Shown: in pieces, positions 23,801-35,969 of the stretch
Position numbering within the stretch: the stretch's first letter is position 1
Layout of the letters: every line of letters starts with the position of its first letter
From: Mesodorylaimus sp. YZB2_4
Lineage: Eukaryota; Nematoda; Enoplea; Dorylaimida; Dorylaimidae
Assembly (NCBI GenBank): GCA_030248295.1
Contig: JASANH010000449.1
Span: 367,926 to 431,925, forward strand
DNA length: 64,000 nucleotides
Direction of reading: 5' to 3'
Translations under genes and position numbers: made by a program
Notes under the pieces: model-generated
The model's database searches: none
Told to the model about the DNA's origin: nothing
The model's input: the letters and a program-made list of their open reading frames with translations, nothing else

Positions 23801-25414
23801 TGTACACAAGTATCTACAGTACATGCATGAAGGGGAGGATAAACATGCGCGTGCTGCCGCCATGATCAGTGAATCAACTGATACATATGCACAGCACGAG
23901 CATCAAAAGTCCCCCGAGATTGAGTTTTAGCTCACACAAATTTGCAGTATTTTTTAACAGTCCTCACGCAATGTAGTATCAATTTGACAGGATGATAGCT
24001 GCTGCAATGAGACAAAGACAGAATACGATTACTGCTTTGACTCAACTGTTAACACTCCAGTAAGTTCGGTTGGTTGCATTGACTGGCTGCCATCGCCTCC
24101 TTCATCCCATCTGCTTATGTTTGCGTTGGCTCATCACGCCCCTAATCAAGATGGTTTATCCTATTGGTTGCTTTACCACATTCGGCTAACAGAATCAGGT
24201 TGTTTGACATACTTCAGGCTTCTTATTTTTAGAAAAGACGACAAATCGCCAATGACGACGACTTATTGAACGAACTGGCGATGAATCGTAATTATGCCGA
24301 AGCGTTTGGCACCCCAGTCGTATTGAGGACTGACTCGTTCGAAGCATCGCCAGCCGCACATGCGCACGCCGACTACGAGATTTCGGTCGATGCGGATATG
24401 CCTAGCGAAGGCCGGCCATGTTACGCACGCGGTCGGTGTGTCAGTTTTCACAAATATCCCTTAAATCAACAAAATTGCAATAGCACTGCTGGGTTGGACG
24501 CTCACTCACACACCAATTACCATCATTTCGGCCAGCACGAATTCAGCAGGCATAAACCGACCAGAGCACCCACTGTGCTATCGGATGTGAGCCGGCCAAA
24601 ACTGAGTTCGATCGGTGGAATGACACCTGGTCGAATTCGGCCCCTGAACTCTGTCAGTAGCGTTGCCACAGGATCAATGTCAACAAATAGGAAAGTTTCC
24701 AGATCGCCGTCCATATACGACTATGATTACGAATTGGAGACGTTACGTAGACTCAATTCTCAAGCTAGTCTTATCAGTGGTGCACTCTCGCTCATGCACG
24801 CTCCACTGAGGTCCACTCGATCGACTGGCGCTGCGCAAAATCATCAATGCCCGCCCAATTACAACAGTGTGACTGGCCCTGCCAAGAAATTGTTAGATAT
24901 TGGGAAAACGGGCGCGACTCAGTTCGAGACCAAACTCGAATCAATCGCGTCGATACATGGCAACACGGCTCCGCGACCATCCGCGGACATAAATCATCGT
25001 CCAACTCAGTCAATACCTGGAGAGGAGAAGATCAGAGTGAATCCAATGGATTCTTACGGATCGTCCAATCGATTGCACCCTCCTCAACCTCAGCCCCGAA
25101 CAACAGCGGCTGTCAATGGTCCTTCGAGCAGTGATCGTTTAGCGCGCATTCTGAAAGAAGAATTCGAAGAAAGGTTTCACAATGTGCTGAAGAAAGTCTA
25201 TCAAACGTTGGAACAAAATGAACTGCGCATGGCTTTGCAAGAAGAGAGGAGTCGAATAATGTGGGAATGGAAACAATTGGCGATCATCGTGGATCGACTG
25301 CTCTTATTGCTTTTTGTGTTAGCAACTGCTCTAACCACATTTTTGATTCTGTTCGAACCTATAATTTTTGAAGATAAGTTGCCTGGAGATGATGATATAC
25401 CGCCTGTAATTTAA
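20880..25414 (+). CDS. Nicotinic acetylcholine receptor subunit, non-alpha type
   Basis: Eleven exons: 20880-20934, 21003-21151, 21261-21415, 21505-21643, 22182-22307, 22374-22478, 22652-22807, 22864-22876, 23276-23478, 23991-24059 and 24233-25414. All join in phase for 783 residues. A short signal peptide (MGDIDFHVVVTCFLGFCAG) precedes the ligand-binding domain, with loop A WRPDIILTNNAD, the Cys-loop CQIRVRFYPFDDQEC (13 residues between cysteines) and loop B SWSHDG. M1 follows, then GEKVTMCITTMLSMGVFLKT (M2, with the Glu of cation channels before it and E-x-MP after it), M3, and a final M4. Loop C has no adjacent cysteines, so it should act as a non-alpha subunit in a pentamer. Oddities: Thr replaces the usual Tyr of loop A (LYNN), there is a 13-nt exon, and the M3-M4 loop exceeds 350 residues. 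Confidence 0.92.
22864..22876 (+). other. 13-nt microexon of the receptor subunit
   Basis: GTTCCACTCATTG sits between TTTTCCAG and GTAAGT. It encodes Val-Pro-Leu-Ile plus the first base of Gly, restoring the conserved SEAVPLIG motif between M2 and M3. Phases on both sides agree. Confidence 0.85.
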
Positions 25415-25704
25415 AAGGCTATTTGCGCAGGGCAAATTTTCCTGACACTTTTCTATTACACACATTTTCTGTAAAAATTACAGTAAAATTTAATGATTTA
25501 AAACTTTTGGACGTGTTTGTTGCTGATTGCCAAATGTCATACTCCAGCTGAAGTATCAGGTATTTTCTGATATCCTAAGCAGTTCCTCATCATGTGGATT
25601 TTAAAAAATCATGCTGCACTTACAGCAACCCCTTCCTGGTCTCTCACTTCATGGAAAACGAATAAAAACAGAATTTGCATTAAGCAGAGGATTACTTATA
25701 GAAA

Positions 25705-25718
25705 CCCCCCCCCCCCCC
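25705..25718. repeat. Poly-C tract, 14 nt
   Basis: Uninterrupted run of 14 C on the + strand. Confidence 0.9.
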
Positions 25719-26754
25719 AGAATAATGAGTTCTAGCGTCAATAAGTCGAGGGAAAAGATCAAAAGCAATAACTGCAATCAACGACAGATGCATCGTCTTT
25801 GCAGCTCAGTGGCGATTCGATGATCGACCTTCAGGTAATATCCGATAGGAATGGCTGAATGGGTGAAGGCCGCAATGATCGTATCGTTTTTATAACTCAT
25901 TTTATACTTTTTTTGATGTTGATTTATGTTTTAAGTTTCCGCATCTGTGTAAGATGCATTTTTAAGTAATGCGCCATAATGGCTCGCTTAGAATATTGTT
26001 CGGTGTCTGGGAAGCGGGTTTTTTTTAAAGGGCCTTCTTTGCATTTTTGGGAAGTTGAGTTTTAGGGCAATCTGAACCTGCATCTAGGGCATTATTGCGT
26101 TGCAGTCCTGGTAACACTTAGCTCGCTTGAGTCATACCCCAGCCTAGTGGCAATGAAGGTGTGCTTGCGCGCGAATGTACTGATTGATCAGAATTCATAT
26201 AACTATTCAACGTAAAATGTGGCTTGCTTGAATTTTCTATGATGGCGGTTTGCTATGCAGCATGTTTTGTGGAGGTAAAATATCACAGATAATGGTCTCG
26301 GCTTCGGCTAAATTGCAATGAAAAAACCCAGTGCTCTAGAACCGGAAAATTGAACCGAACCGAAACCGAACCGAAACACATAGAACCGATCCGGCCGTGA
26401 GATAGCCCTACTAAAGAATGGGTTTACCTGATCAAGTTATTAGCCCTATCGCCCATGAATTTGGTTCTGATCCCTTGACAGCACTGATTGCGCAACCCAC
26501 CAGCTGGCAGACAACTAGCGCAATTCTGGGATTACATGAAGGTGAGGTATTCGGAGATTGAGATCTGTACACGTAACCTAACGAGCGAGAACATTATTTA
26601 CAGCGCTTGGATGAACGGCATACAGGACGTTGCGAATTAGTGTCAGAATCACTTCAAAAATCAAATAACATCCTGCAATGCATGGACAGCATAACCTGGT
26701 AGGCCGAGGAGGGAGGGGGCCAACCGAAGTCGGCGGGACAAAACCTCCGACTGG

Positions 26755-26850
26755 AGCAGGCAAGTCTTGCGACTACACCTACGGCTGAGACATCAACCCG
26801 AGAGGTTGACGTCTTCCAGCCAAGGGAGGGTATCGATTACTCTCTTTAAC
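26755..26850 (+). repeat. Dispersed repeat family, copy 2
   Basis: Shares GAGACATCAACCCGA and GGGTATCGA, in the same order, with the copy at 9,838-10,075. Confidence 0.55.
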
Positions 26851-27651
26851 TCACCATGGCCTACCAAGCATGAGGGTTACAACAGCCAGGCCCTTGCACC
26901 GCAAATCATGCTAAGGGTAATACAACCGCCATAAAAACTGATTTCCGCACCCAGGTCTCAATACCTACCTGGCACACAGACGAGCACTGCTCCCTCCGAT
27001 TGGGACTATTGCCTTTGCTTATGGAAAGCGATCAATATCTGCGCCATATGAAGTTCTTGATAAACGCTGAGAGTGCTTTCACACATGTGAATGTCATTTC
27101 AGCATTTCGGCTGTGAGATATTCATTCCCTGTAAGGAAATAAATGAGATTATCATAAGCACATTAGAGAACGTGCATACAGGGCTCCTATGTATCCTTAC
27201 AGGATTGGTGCTCTTATCGGCTTATTTAGACTGTTCAGTGAGATGGCCATCTCATCAGGTCACCAAGAAGAGAGTCACACTCTTAACATCACTTTTACAT
27301 TGGACGGCCACCTGAGACAGTCGGCCAGGCGAGACAAAGGCCTCTACTGTAATCATGTCTGGCAGACGAGCCCTTCGAATTACCCTATGCTAAATGAGGT
27401 CTGAAAAGTATCCCTCTTCGCCGCACGTTTCTTCCTGATATGAACATTCAGTGACATCGCGTCAATGGCCTCGAGCAAAACCTACCACCTCAACCTCAAT
27501 AATGATGAATTTTCGAATAATGCCATGGAAAAAAACCTTCTTTTTGTGAGCTTGTAGACAGCTGTTGAAGAAAAAGGCTATTTCAGTGCAGTTTTGGTTC
27601 AGCAAGCAATTTCTGTAAAAATGAAAACTATATAAGCAAATGCTAGAATTG

Positions 27652-27667
27652 CCCCCCCCCCCCCCCC
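27652..27667. repeat. Poly-C tract, 16 nt
   Basis: Uninterrupted run of 16 C on the + strand. Confidence 0.9.
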
Positions 27668-27844
27668 TAGACGACTTGGTCGTCATTGCTAATTTTTTCC
27701 GTGCCTCGTTAACGAGAAAAAGATGCCAGAAGATCTAAGAAGCTTTGAAAGGCATATCAGCTGTTTCCTCCCATCATAAAGAATTGTTATGACAGGAACA
27801 AGGAAGAATTCCCAAAAAATTACCCGTAACTAGAGAGCAGCGCA

Positions 27845-27850
27845 TATAAA
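27845..27850 (+). promoter_or_regulatory. Candidate TATA box of the GPCR gene
   Basis: GCATATAAATG with TATAAA 50 bp before the ATG at 27900. Spacing allows a very short leader. Confidence 0.35.
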
Positions 27851-27899
27851 TGTTCTTACAAGACGCTAATTCCACCTGAAAGAATAGCTGATCTCAATA

Positions 27900-28871
27900 A
27901 TGGCTTCTAACATGACTGCTTCGATCAATCAAACTCGGCCAACTTGGCAGCAATTGAACGAAGTCTCGCTTCGCTTGCTCGCTCTGCAAGGCCCGGCCGA
28001 AATAGCCAAGTTCGTCCTTGCTTTAGCAGCTACCATTTGTAACATTCTTCTGTTCGTGACTATCGTCAAGACACCAAGTTTAAGAATCAAGACCCAGCTG
28101 GTTGTGGCGAGTCTAGCTGCTACTGAAGCCATAGCCGAGTCCACGTTCGTATTTATGGGAGCCCGACGATCCGTGCACTACATTTTAGGCTGGCCGGAGA
28201 CGAAGTATCAAATACCCTGCATGCTCCTGGCCTACCCAACCACAATGACCAGACACGCCGAGGCGCTCATGATGCTCCTAGTCAGTCTGGATCGCCTACT
28301 GATCGTCAGCCTGCCGAATATCTATCGATCTATACCAACCCGCATCTACATCCCTTTGCTGCATCTTCTAACATGGACCTTCGGTATCCTGCACTTTCCA
28401 TTCATATTCTATTACATCGACAGCACAAATGTGCCGGCAATTTGCACAGCATACAGCACCCTCAGTCCGCACTATCTTCGCTACATCAACATCGAAGGAA
28501 ATGTTATCACTGCGAGCACGTGCACGGCCTACGCAGTCATCATCATCATCTTGGTGCGTCGTCTGATGGTCGTCCAGCCTGTCGACCCCACTCAACCACA
28601 AGACAATTGGCGCGAAGTCGAATTAGAAACAGTGAAGGCCATCGGCGTGTTTGTGGCCATTTATCTGCTAAATATCGGCGGCAGTAGCCTGATCAGTATC
28701 ATATCCACCAGTGGAATTCTGCCTCTCGATGTATTCGCCAAATACGCACCTTTCGGGGCTCTACTTGGCACTTTAAACAGCTTGTCTCATTTGCCAGTTT
28801 ATTTCAAAATGAGCAAACGGTTCAGAGAAGCGTTTATGAATATCATGTGCGGAAAGGGATCAACTTCGTAA
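27900..28871 (+). CDS. Intronless rhodopsin-like 7TM receptor, Srsx-like
   Basis: A single uninterrupted 323-codon frame with seven hydrophobic segments at about residues 36-57, 66-88, 104-130, 150-172, 203-222, 246-268 and 279-302. The N-terminus has glycosylation sites (NMT, NQT). After TM3 comes SLDRLLIVSLP, with DRL in place of DRY. Cys107 and Cys182 could form the extracellular disulphide. TM7 ends NSLSHLPVYF, a variant of NPxxY, followed by a basic helix KMSKRFREAF. The loop between TM5 and TM6 is short. The pattern resembles nematode Srsx chemoreceptors and small orphan peptide receptors. It should act at the plasma membrane through G proteins; the ligand is unknown. Lack of introns among multi-exon neighbours suggests retroposition or an intron-poor receptor family. 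Confidence 0.85.
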   Translation: MASNMTASINQTRPTWQQLNEVSLRLLALQGPAEIAKFVLALAATICNILLFVTIVKTPSLRIKTQLVVASLAATEAIAESTFVFMGARRSVHYILGWPETKYQIPCMLLAYPTTMTRHAEALMMLLVSLDRLLIVSLPNIYRSIPTRIYIPLLHLLTWTFGILHFPFIFYYIDSTNVPAICTAYSTLSPHYLRYINIEGNVITASTCTAYAVIIIILVRRLMVVQPVDPTQPQDNWREVELETVKAIGVFVAIYLLNIGGSSLISIISTSGILPLDVFAKYAPFGALLGTLNSLSHLPVYFKMSKRFREAFMNIMCGKGSTS

Positions 28872-29089
28872 TCTGTCATTACATCGTCGTATGAAAAACG
28901 CGATTAAGTATCTAAGATGATATAAAGTATATAAATTACGAATGGTGTAAGGAGACGCAGGGTTCCTGCAGTCAACACAAGTATTAAGCGGATACAGCAG
29001 ACCTTTTTTAAATTGTATTTGTGTGAGCCGCTTGTGCGAAGATGACAGAAACAAACGGAAGGCGGCTGAAGAATGAAAATTGCCGTGGA

Positions 29090-29222
29090 TACTGTAGCGG
29101 TAGATACCTAGACCGGTAGATAGCTAGACACAATCGTCAAACCCTCCCCTGTATGTGCGCACGCAGCGTGAGAGGCAGACGCCTTCACACGCTAGGCCAC
29201 GACCCCGGTGCCCCGAAGCCTT
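29090..29222 (-). repeat. tRNA-related SINE-like fragment
   Basis: On the minus strand, GTCGTGGCCTAGCGTG followed by GAAGGCGTCTGCCTCTC is a good tRNA A-box and D-arm, with TGGCCTAGCGTG at 29188-29199. A clear B-box is missing, so this is not a working tRNA. Confidence 0.4.
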
Positions 29223-31752
29223 TCCAGTGTGAGACTGCTAGCTTGGAGACACGAGGCTAGCAGTGGTACCGTAGTCTTTGCGGGAGCACAGGATGACGCG
29301 CTGGTGCTTCATGGCATAACAGCTCATGCTTGCAGCGGCTGAAAGAATTTGTCATGTTTATTCATAGGTCGAACGACGTATTCCGACTTCGCTGATCATT
29401 GTCAAGGAGCCGAACTAGTATTACTGATCCAAAATTGCTGACCTTTCTTCATGAACCTTTTTTTCAGGAGGAATGACCCAACGGAGAGTCTTGTTTTTCT
29501 TTTGTACTCTGCACGCTGTGACGGAATGAGGGGTTGGTTTATCGTTGATGAGGGTGATCTCGACATAGCACAGCTTGTGCACTGATGCTGGCGCGCAAAA
29601 AGACACAAGTGCTAAATTAACGTGATAATAAAAATGTGACCCTGTTCCGGACACACACTGTAATCACGTCAATTTTAGGACAGCATCACAGTGCTACACC
29701 AAAAAGATACTTGTTTATTGGCTATCTCGATATTCGGTCGGCTATGTTGTCTCAAGTTGACGAAATAGTACTTACATAGTCGCACATATACATGTATAGG
29801 CTTTTGTATTTTGTGCAATTGCGTCTTGCACAGCGTTTGAGCGTAAACAGAATTGATGGCGAGATACCTAGGCGGGTATATGGGCTATTGCTTCCGCCAT
29901 CGGGCTTTTAAGTGAAGGAGAGTACAAGAGCTGGCTAAATCGCCATGCAATCCATAGCACCTTTTCATGCAGGGCTAGAAGTACTGAATTTTGTGATTAA
30001 AGCTAGATTGTGTGACGGCCGGAAGCTTATTTTTGGTGATAACTCTAAAAAACGTTCTTGACGATGAGAGTACGACCTGTGTCCAAAGACCTGATGAAAT
30101 TGTAAATGAATGTTGTCCCCTCAAGTGATTGCTAGCTCTCGTGCCACTTGAAACACGCACGCACAGTAGAGCGTGTCGGGTTCATTAATTAAACCTAACT
30201 CGTTGACTGGCAGACCGCACCGTGGGATTCACATGTGATCGATTGCCGGGTGTGAAAGCTTGTGAGTTAAAAAAAACCGAACATTTGCCGAGTAGGGACG
30301 TGATAATCAACCTTACTCAAAAAATACATCAGACAAGCTGCAACAAATTTCTGATTGCCGTTCTGTGGAGTCGGGAATGTAAGTTGCGAAGTGTGCCGCC
30401 CTCCAGCTAGATTCCTTATCCCAGACTGTTTTTTACAAGTGTCACACGTTGGAATTCTAAACTCAGAATAAACCTTGACGATTTGTGTAGCTCCAGCCTG
30501 AGTTACAGTACGCACCTCCCGGGTCTGGTTGTATCTTCAATTTGGGGTACGGGTGCAGCAGAATTTGCGATGTGTCCCATTTACCCCACTGTACGGACTC
30601 CGATCCGCCCTCTTAGCCCTCTCCCTCCCGCCCTCCGGAAGAGCTGCTATAACTGAGCCAGTATTCCTGTTCAAATAGCGATTCCTAGCAACCAACATTA
30701 AAGTAATCATTTTCGGATTTTGGCACGGCCGTCCTTATGGGCTAATGAACTCGAAACCGCCTCGCTGCTAGGAAGCTTATCCGTCCGCTGGCGGTTCCAT
30801 TTTGCCTTCTCCACTCCCACATCTCGTCACCATTTCTACTCCGTGTGAGCGCGTTAGCGTAGAAGCAGGTGCTCTATTTGGAAATTCTCCTTCTCCTTTG
30901 TAAGATAAACTCATCAATAAAGTATCGCCTGTTTTTCAGAATCCAAATACTTGTTGCTCGTGCACCCGTATGATCTAATTGTGTAGAGGGCCAGGTGACG
31001 TCGATGATTCCTCCGAGCCAAACAGGGAATGAACTTTGTTGTCTCACTTAGTTCTGCATATTTCATAGGTTCTGAGGCCTAAACGCACCTTCTGTCACGC
31101 GAGTACGGGTGCTTGCAATCGGATCGAGCCGATAGTGTTGACCATGCGCGTGTGGTCTAGGCCGTTGCATGCATGGAAATTGATTTTGCCTTTACGAGCG
31201 ACCGTACATGACGCGTTTCTGTCAGTTAGTCAGTCGTTTCCGCGGGTGAGAAGCCGGATATTCGACATTTGTGCTCCTCATTTGGGCAGGCAATGCGTAG
31301 GCAAGGGACTGTTTACACGCCATACATTGTGATAAGCACACCCATCCCTCAAAATTGATTAAGTCTGAGACTGAGATGCCGTTTTTAAAGCTTAGGAAAC
31401 GAACTAATGAGAGCAGTTCAAACAAGAAGAAACTGCTCGCTTTCCGCATTTGGGCATGGGTGTCTCGAACGAACGGAAACCCTAATCATAGGGAAATGAG
31501 ATGGGCAGGACTTAAGCCGTATGGACGGTCCCAGTCACTCGGAGACAGCGCCTGTGCCCAGCTGTCAAGCGATTGTGCGGCCAATCAAATATGATTGCCT
31601 TAGAACGGTTCCGAAAGGAATCATGGAAAATGAAATCGGCACGGGGCAGTTCCTAAGTTTGGTGTCTATGTCGGCGCACCTGGTGCTTACCTCGTTACCC
31701 AGTCCCGAAGATTGTGGGCGTGCCTAGAATACTCCTTCGATTCCAGTAAATA

Positions 31753-31767
31753 CCCCCCCCCCCCCCC
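31753..31767. repeat. Poly-C tract, 15 nt
   Basis: Uninterrupted run of 15 C on the + strand. Confidence 0.9.
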
Positions 31768-32174
31768 TATTCTCTTATTATGATACTACTGCTTGGCAAT
31801 GCTCATGTGAGGCTTTGACCTGTCAAGTACCCATAGTCCCCACTATATCACCTTAGCTGAAGAATGCCCCTTGAACCTGATATAGTATCGATTAGTCAGT
31901 AATAGCTAGGACGACCCGAGCTCATTAGACACTAAGTATATGACATAAGAGACAGTCTTGACACATGACACTTTCCCATCTGCAATTAGGCTTTCAACTA
32001 TTCAATCCGCTTTTATTATTTATACATTAGCTAAGAGCGCCCGTGCGTGGCCAGAGTCTGGATCGATATGGCGTGTTTTTTATAGAACAACCGATGTGAA
32101 GGTGATCAGCGGCTAGTAAGGGTTTGGAAAGGCTGGAGGCTATTCAGCAAGCAAGCCACATAAAAACTTGATCC

Positions 32175-32265
32175 TTGAGCGGGAGTCAAACTGGGCTGGT
32201 AATCCCAGTGACACAGGTTCGGCTCCCTGTCAAGGCTCATGTTTTGTGTCTGTATCTGATGTTCG
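32175..32265 (+). repeat. tRNA-derived SINE-like repeat, Thr-like arms
   Basis: CTGGGCTGGTAATCCCAG folds as an anticodon arm (5-bp stem, loop containing GGT), followed by TGAC and the T-arm ACAGGTTCGGCTCCCTGT with B-box GGTTCGGCTCC at 32216-32226. No proper D-arm is seen, and the sequence continues into GGCTCATGTTTTG rather than ending as a tRNA. The tail resembles that of the copy near 36,050. Confidence 0.5.
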
Positions 32266-32425
32266 AGCTTGAAGGGGATGTAGCTAAATATTTCTTGCAC
32301 TCTAAAATATCGCACGTACCAGTAGCGTTTCCTGCCGAACTCAATGGCCTCCTAGTGGCGCGCGTTAAAAGTTTAGTGGGCATCGACATGAGTGAACTGC
32401 TTGACATATGTATTCTCTTCTCCCA

Positions 32426-32451
32426 CCCCCCCCCCCCCCCCCCCCCCCCCC
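32426..32451. repeat. Poly-C tract, 26 nt
   Basis: The longest homopolymer of the window apart from A-runs; continuous with a short C-rich lead-in from 32422. Confidence 0.9.
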
Positions 32452-32529
32452 AAGTGGCCCCCTGAGGGAGCCATGGCTCCAAGGGGATGCTGAATATAAT
32501 TAGTTAGATCTGTAGAAGCATTTTAAAAA

Positions 32530-32893
32530 GGCGAAAAAGGAACAAATACACCTAGCGAGGTGCCACGCACAGCAGCGTCCCTCTGCGTGTCTTCACTTAA
32601 AGCGCCTCCACACGACGGCATCCTGGACTGGACAACGATGGCAGGTGGGTTTTTAACCCTGTCGGTGTTCGACAGCCGAGACTTTCTACTCGTTTGTCTT
32701 CCGTCTCTCCACTCGGAACACCTCAGCGGTACCGGGTGAGTCACCCACGGCCTGGCATGCAAGGTCAGCGAGGGTTCATGGTTCGCAAACCGACCTCCAT
32801 CACCGGGGATCGAGCCCGGGACGAGTCCAGCCACTCGCTCCCAAGCAATACGGGGAGACGACTGCCGAACCGCTGCACCACCGCGGCCGCTGG
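32530..32893 (-). repeat. tRNA-derived SINE with A and B boxes
   Basis: On the minus strand a tRNA-like head starts near 32,890. It has A-box TGGTGCAGCGG (32870-32880) and, 54 bp on, B-box GGCTCGATCCC (32806-32816) inside the T-arm-like CCGGGCTCGATCCCCGG. This is the layout of an RNA polymerase III internal promoter. Roughly 270 bp of unrelated, GC-richer body follow to about 32,530, so it is a SINE rather than a tRNA gene. Local GC is well above that of the surroundings. Confidence 0.65.
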
Positions 32894-33328
32894 CGTAAAA
32901 TGTTGATGCCTAATCGAGAATCAGTTCACTCAAGTCGAAATTCGGCACTGTTTAATTTTATAGGAGTTTTAGGTAACAGTGAACTTTGCGAGGAAAATGT
33001 TTTTGTCTGGAATAGCGGCTTTAAATTACAACCTTACCACCTTTTTATTTGATATTAATTGGGGTAGCATGACATAGAAACTTATTATAAGAAGACCAGC
33101 AATTTGGAGAATGCTTGCCTAGCATCGCCTTGTCTTCCTTTTCTTCGCTGGTTTTTTGCAACATACAATCGTTCTTGTACCCGGATTCACATCCGACTCA
33201 ATCAGCCAAATCTAAAGAGCCCCGTCAGGCTTATGCAGCTGTCGACATGTAGCTACTGCTACCTAAGCACCTAATCGTAAGGTTTCCTAAACCTATCTCT
33301 CGATTGGCGCGCATTAAAAAATTTCCTT

Positions 33329-33344
33329 CCCCCCCCCCCCCCCC
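33329..33344. repeat. Poly-C tract, 16 nt
   Basis: Uninterrupted run of 16 C on the + strand. Confidence 0.9.
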
Positions 33345-35969
33345 ACAAATAGCGCTTTGCAGTCTGTGCGGAAATTCGCCAGATGGGCAAATAGGCATAA
33401 GCCGTCATGACCTTCCTATGACGTATGAAGGCAAGTGAAGGATGCAAAAACCTTTTATAATCTGATAACTTTCCGAGTGAGTGACTCATAATTGATCATT
33501 TGTGATAGAATGCCGCGCTTCTACTTTCGTACATTTCAGGCGTCACATTTGATTTTCAAAGGCAATAGTGCGTTTATTGTGATAGTGCCTTGGATCGAAC
33601 TGTGTTCTCCTCTTGCTAGCTCCTTATTTAGTGAAGCAGAAAAGGTGCATGTCGTTAAATTATTGAACAGACATTGGTGAAAGGTTCGACTTACGACTCA
33701 CGAGCGTCCACATTGGGATGTCTCGTGCTCGATGGAGACGAGGGTGCCTCAACGGACCCTATATCGAAACACTAACTAGCCACAGTTCTCGCGTGACTGT
33801 CTGCCCTTAGCTTCTCAAACTCGTTTTTCTGCACGGTTAGGCGGAGGGAAAAATGCTCTATGGTTATTTTTTCATCTTTTTAAACCTTTTTTTTGAAAGA
33901 CACTGGATACTACTCACGGCACGTTTCGTCCAGCATAAAAGCTGGTTCTCACGAATCGTATTACATTTGCGTGTGCACTCTAGTTTGGCAGTTTTGAAAT
34001 GCCTATCTTTACGACCCATATCAGCCATGTGGGACGCAGCATTGCTCACCTGTGGACGAGTTCTCGGATCTCTACGAGCAGCAACCCCTTTGTCTTCATA
34101 TCCAATCGTTCCTTATCTCTGTGGGCGCCGAGGTGGCGTAGGAAGACCGTATTGTCCGCCCCTACCACTAATCTTCGTCTTATTCTGTTTGAAGCTTCCC
34201 AAAAGCAGATTACTTTTATAAGCTGTTCAAAGGGCCTGTTCCATCACTGTATTGTTCTTTACGAGAAGCCCTTAGTGCCTGTGTAGGAAGCTGTCATCTC
34301 AGTCGGCGGAACTGCTGTACATAACAACTCGTCAGTACTGCCTTATTTCACTTGTTTTCTATAACGACATATTTTCAATCCTCAAAAAACAGAGAGCGAG
34401 AGAAAAGTTTATTTCTTTTCGTGCCAATTCGAGCGAGTCATATGGCTTCTTCATGTTTTCGCCTGACCTACCTAGCGTGACTAGACAAGGGACGTCGTCG
34501 GGCTTCGTGAAAATACGACCACCTGAGGACTCCTTGTTTCCACAATGTTGCTATGTTCTCGACCAATCTGACATCTGTTTTCTTTCAGGCACACTCTCTT
34601 TGTCGTGTCCGCATTGACCATCTACTGATCGTGAGATTGTTAAAAGGAACGATACCTCGTCTTCTCGCTTCCAGATTTCGTGCACATCGAAAGATTAGTG
34701 ACGATATCGAGCTCTTAAAAGGTGAGAGAGTTATTAGTTGTGCTTTATTTCAACCCGGAACTTGTCAGGGAAGCAATATTTTCAAGAAGCCAAACAAAAG
34801 TCGAGTTTAGCATAATTTATAAGGATCAGTTTAGTTTTCGCTGTATTAATGTCCTAAGACTTCGGCTGACAAGGAGTGTTTATCAGAAGAACATGTATAT
34901 TGGGTATCGATTAGGCGTTAAAGCAATTCTTACTTCCGAATCTCGCCAAGTCATCACGCAAAATGTTCAATTAGTCTGACGGGCTTGTTCGTAAATGTGT
35001 CCTTCTACATCCTGTGGCCGGAAAGCTTATACGTGTTTCTTGTCTGTGCCCCTCGTACCCTCACATAGGGAGACGTCAACGTGGGTAAAATAGGAGTATC
35101 ATCTTTTGAAGGGTTCTCGACCAGCCGCTATGTGATGCGAATGCTTGGAAAATGGAGAATGCTAGTTTCTAGCAAAATAAACACTAGACTAATCGTTGGA
35201 TTTTTGCAATGCCTGATCTTGCCTTGTTTGTGGGAAGTCCTGTTTTAACGGAAGATTATTTCCAGAGTGATAAAAAAACGATGCTTGTTCTACTGACAAG
35301 TAGCCAGATGATAGTGCTGGAGCCAGAGTTACCACCCCAGAAGATACCTAAATCGTACCTGTCTCGCAGTGAGCAACGTATATGTTCCACCCAATCGAGT
35401 TGGATAAAAAATATAAATTAGATATTAGTATGGACTGTGTGGCGGCGGCGATAGCTGGGGAGAGCAAAAGCCAAGGAGAAGGCCACTGACAAGCGAGATT
35501 AGTGCTGGTCTTATGAGGAACTTGTTAGTCCTATATTACACATGTTTCTGTACCTACAGTAGTCCCTCCGTGGTTACTATGCAGTGCCGCATGTCCCCTT
35601 GGTAGAATTTGATATCCGATATCCCACTGTAGCCAACTAGCATCTGCAGAACTTTGTTTTACGTGACCTATCAGTTGCTCTGCCGCAAAGACTCCAAGCG
35701 TTGCTCACATACTCTCCAGTCTGCATTGTCAAGATGGCAACAAAACACCAATTACAAACAAGTTGAACTGGTTTCAGGATTATATTGTTCATATAAATAT
35801 AAGTAGCTAAAATTGGTTTTTTGCACATTTCTCCTAAAATGTTCCATCGACTTACCTTTGGGCATACTCTAATTTCATTCAAAAGACGGTCTCTTTATCA
35901 CTGATTTTGCGCCCCGCGATACGCACTTTTTTGCTCAAATCTGCAAGGAGCAGAAACATAATGAAAAAC

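Larger units (their letters stand above)
25420..27840. other. Intergenic stretch between receptor and GPCR genes
   Basis: Contains poly-C tracts at 25705-25718 and 27652-27667, an AACCGAACCGAAACC simple repeat at about 26,345-26,378, and a dispersed-repeat copy at about 26,755-26,850. An AATAAA at about 25,664 could serve the receptor gene. No coding exon is recognised. Confidence 0.5.

Noticed and set aside
25850..25905. tRNA-like phrase GGCTGAATGGGTGAAGGC
   Set aside because: It resembles a tRNA D-arm, but no anticodon arm, B-box or acceptor stem follows at the right spacing.
29421..29654. 77-codon minus-strand frame with YVEITLINDKPTPHSV
   Set aside because: It looks protein-like, but the only nearby donors are weak and no partner exon is seen.
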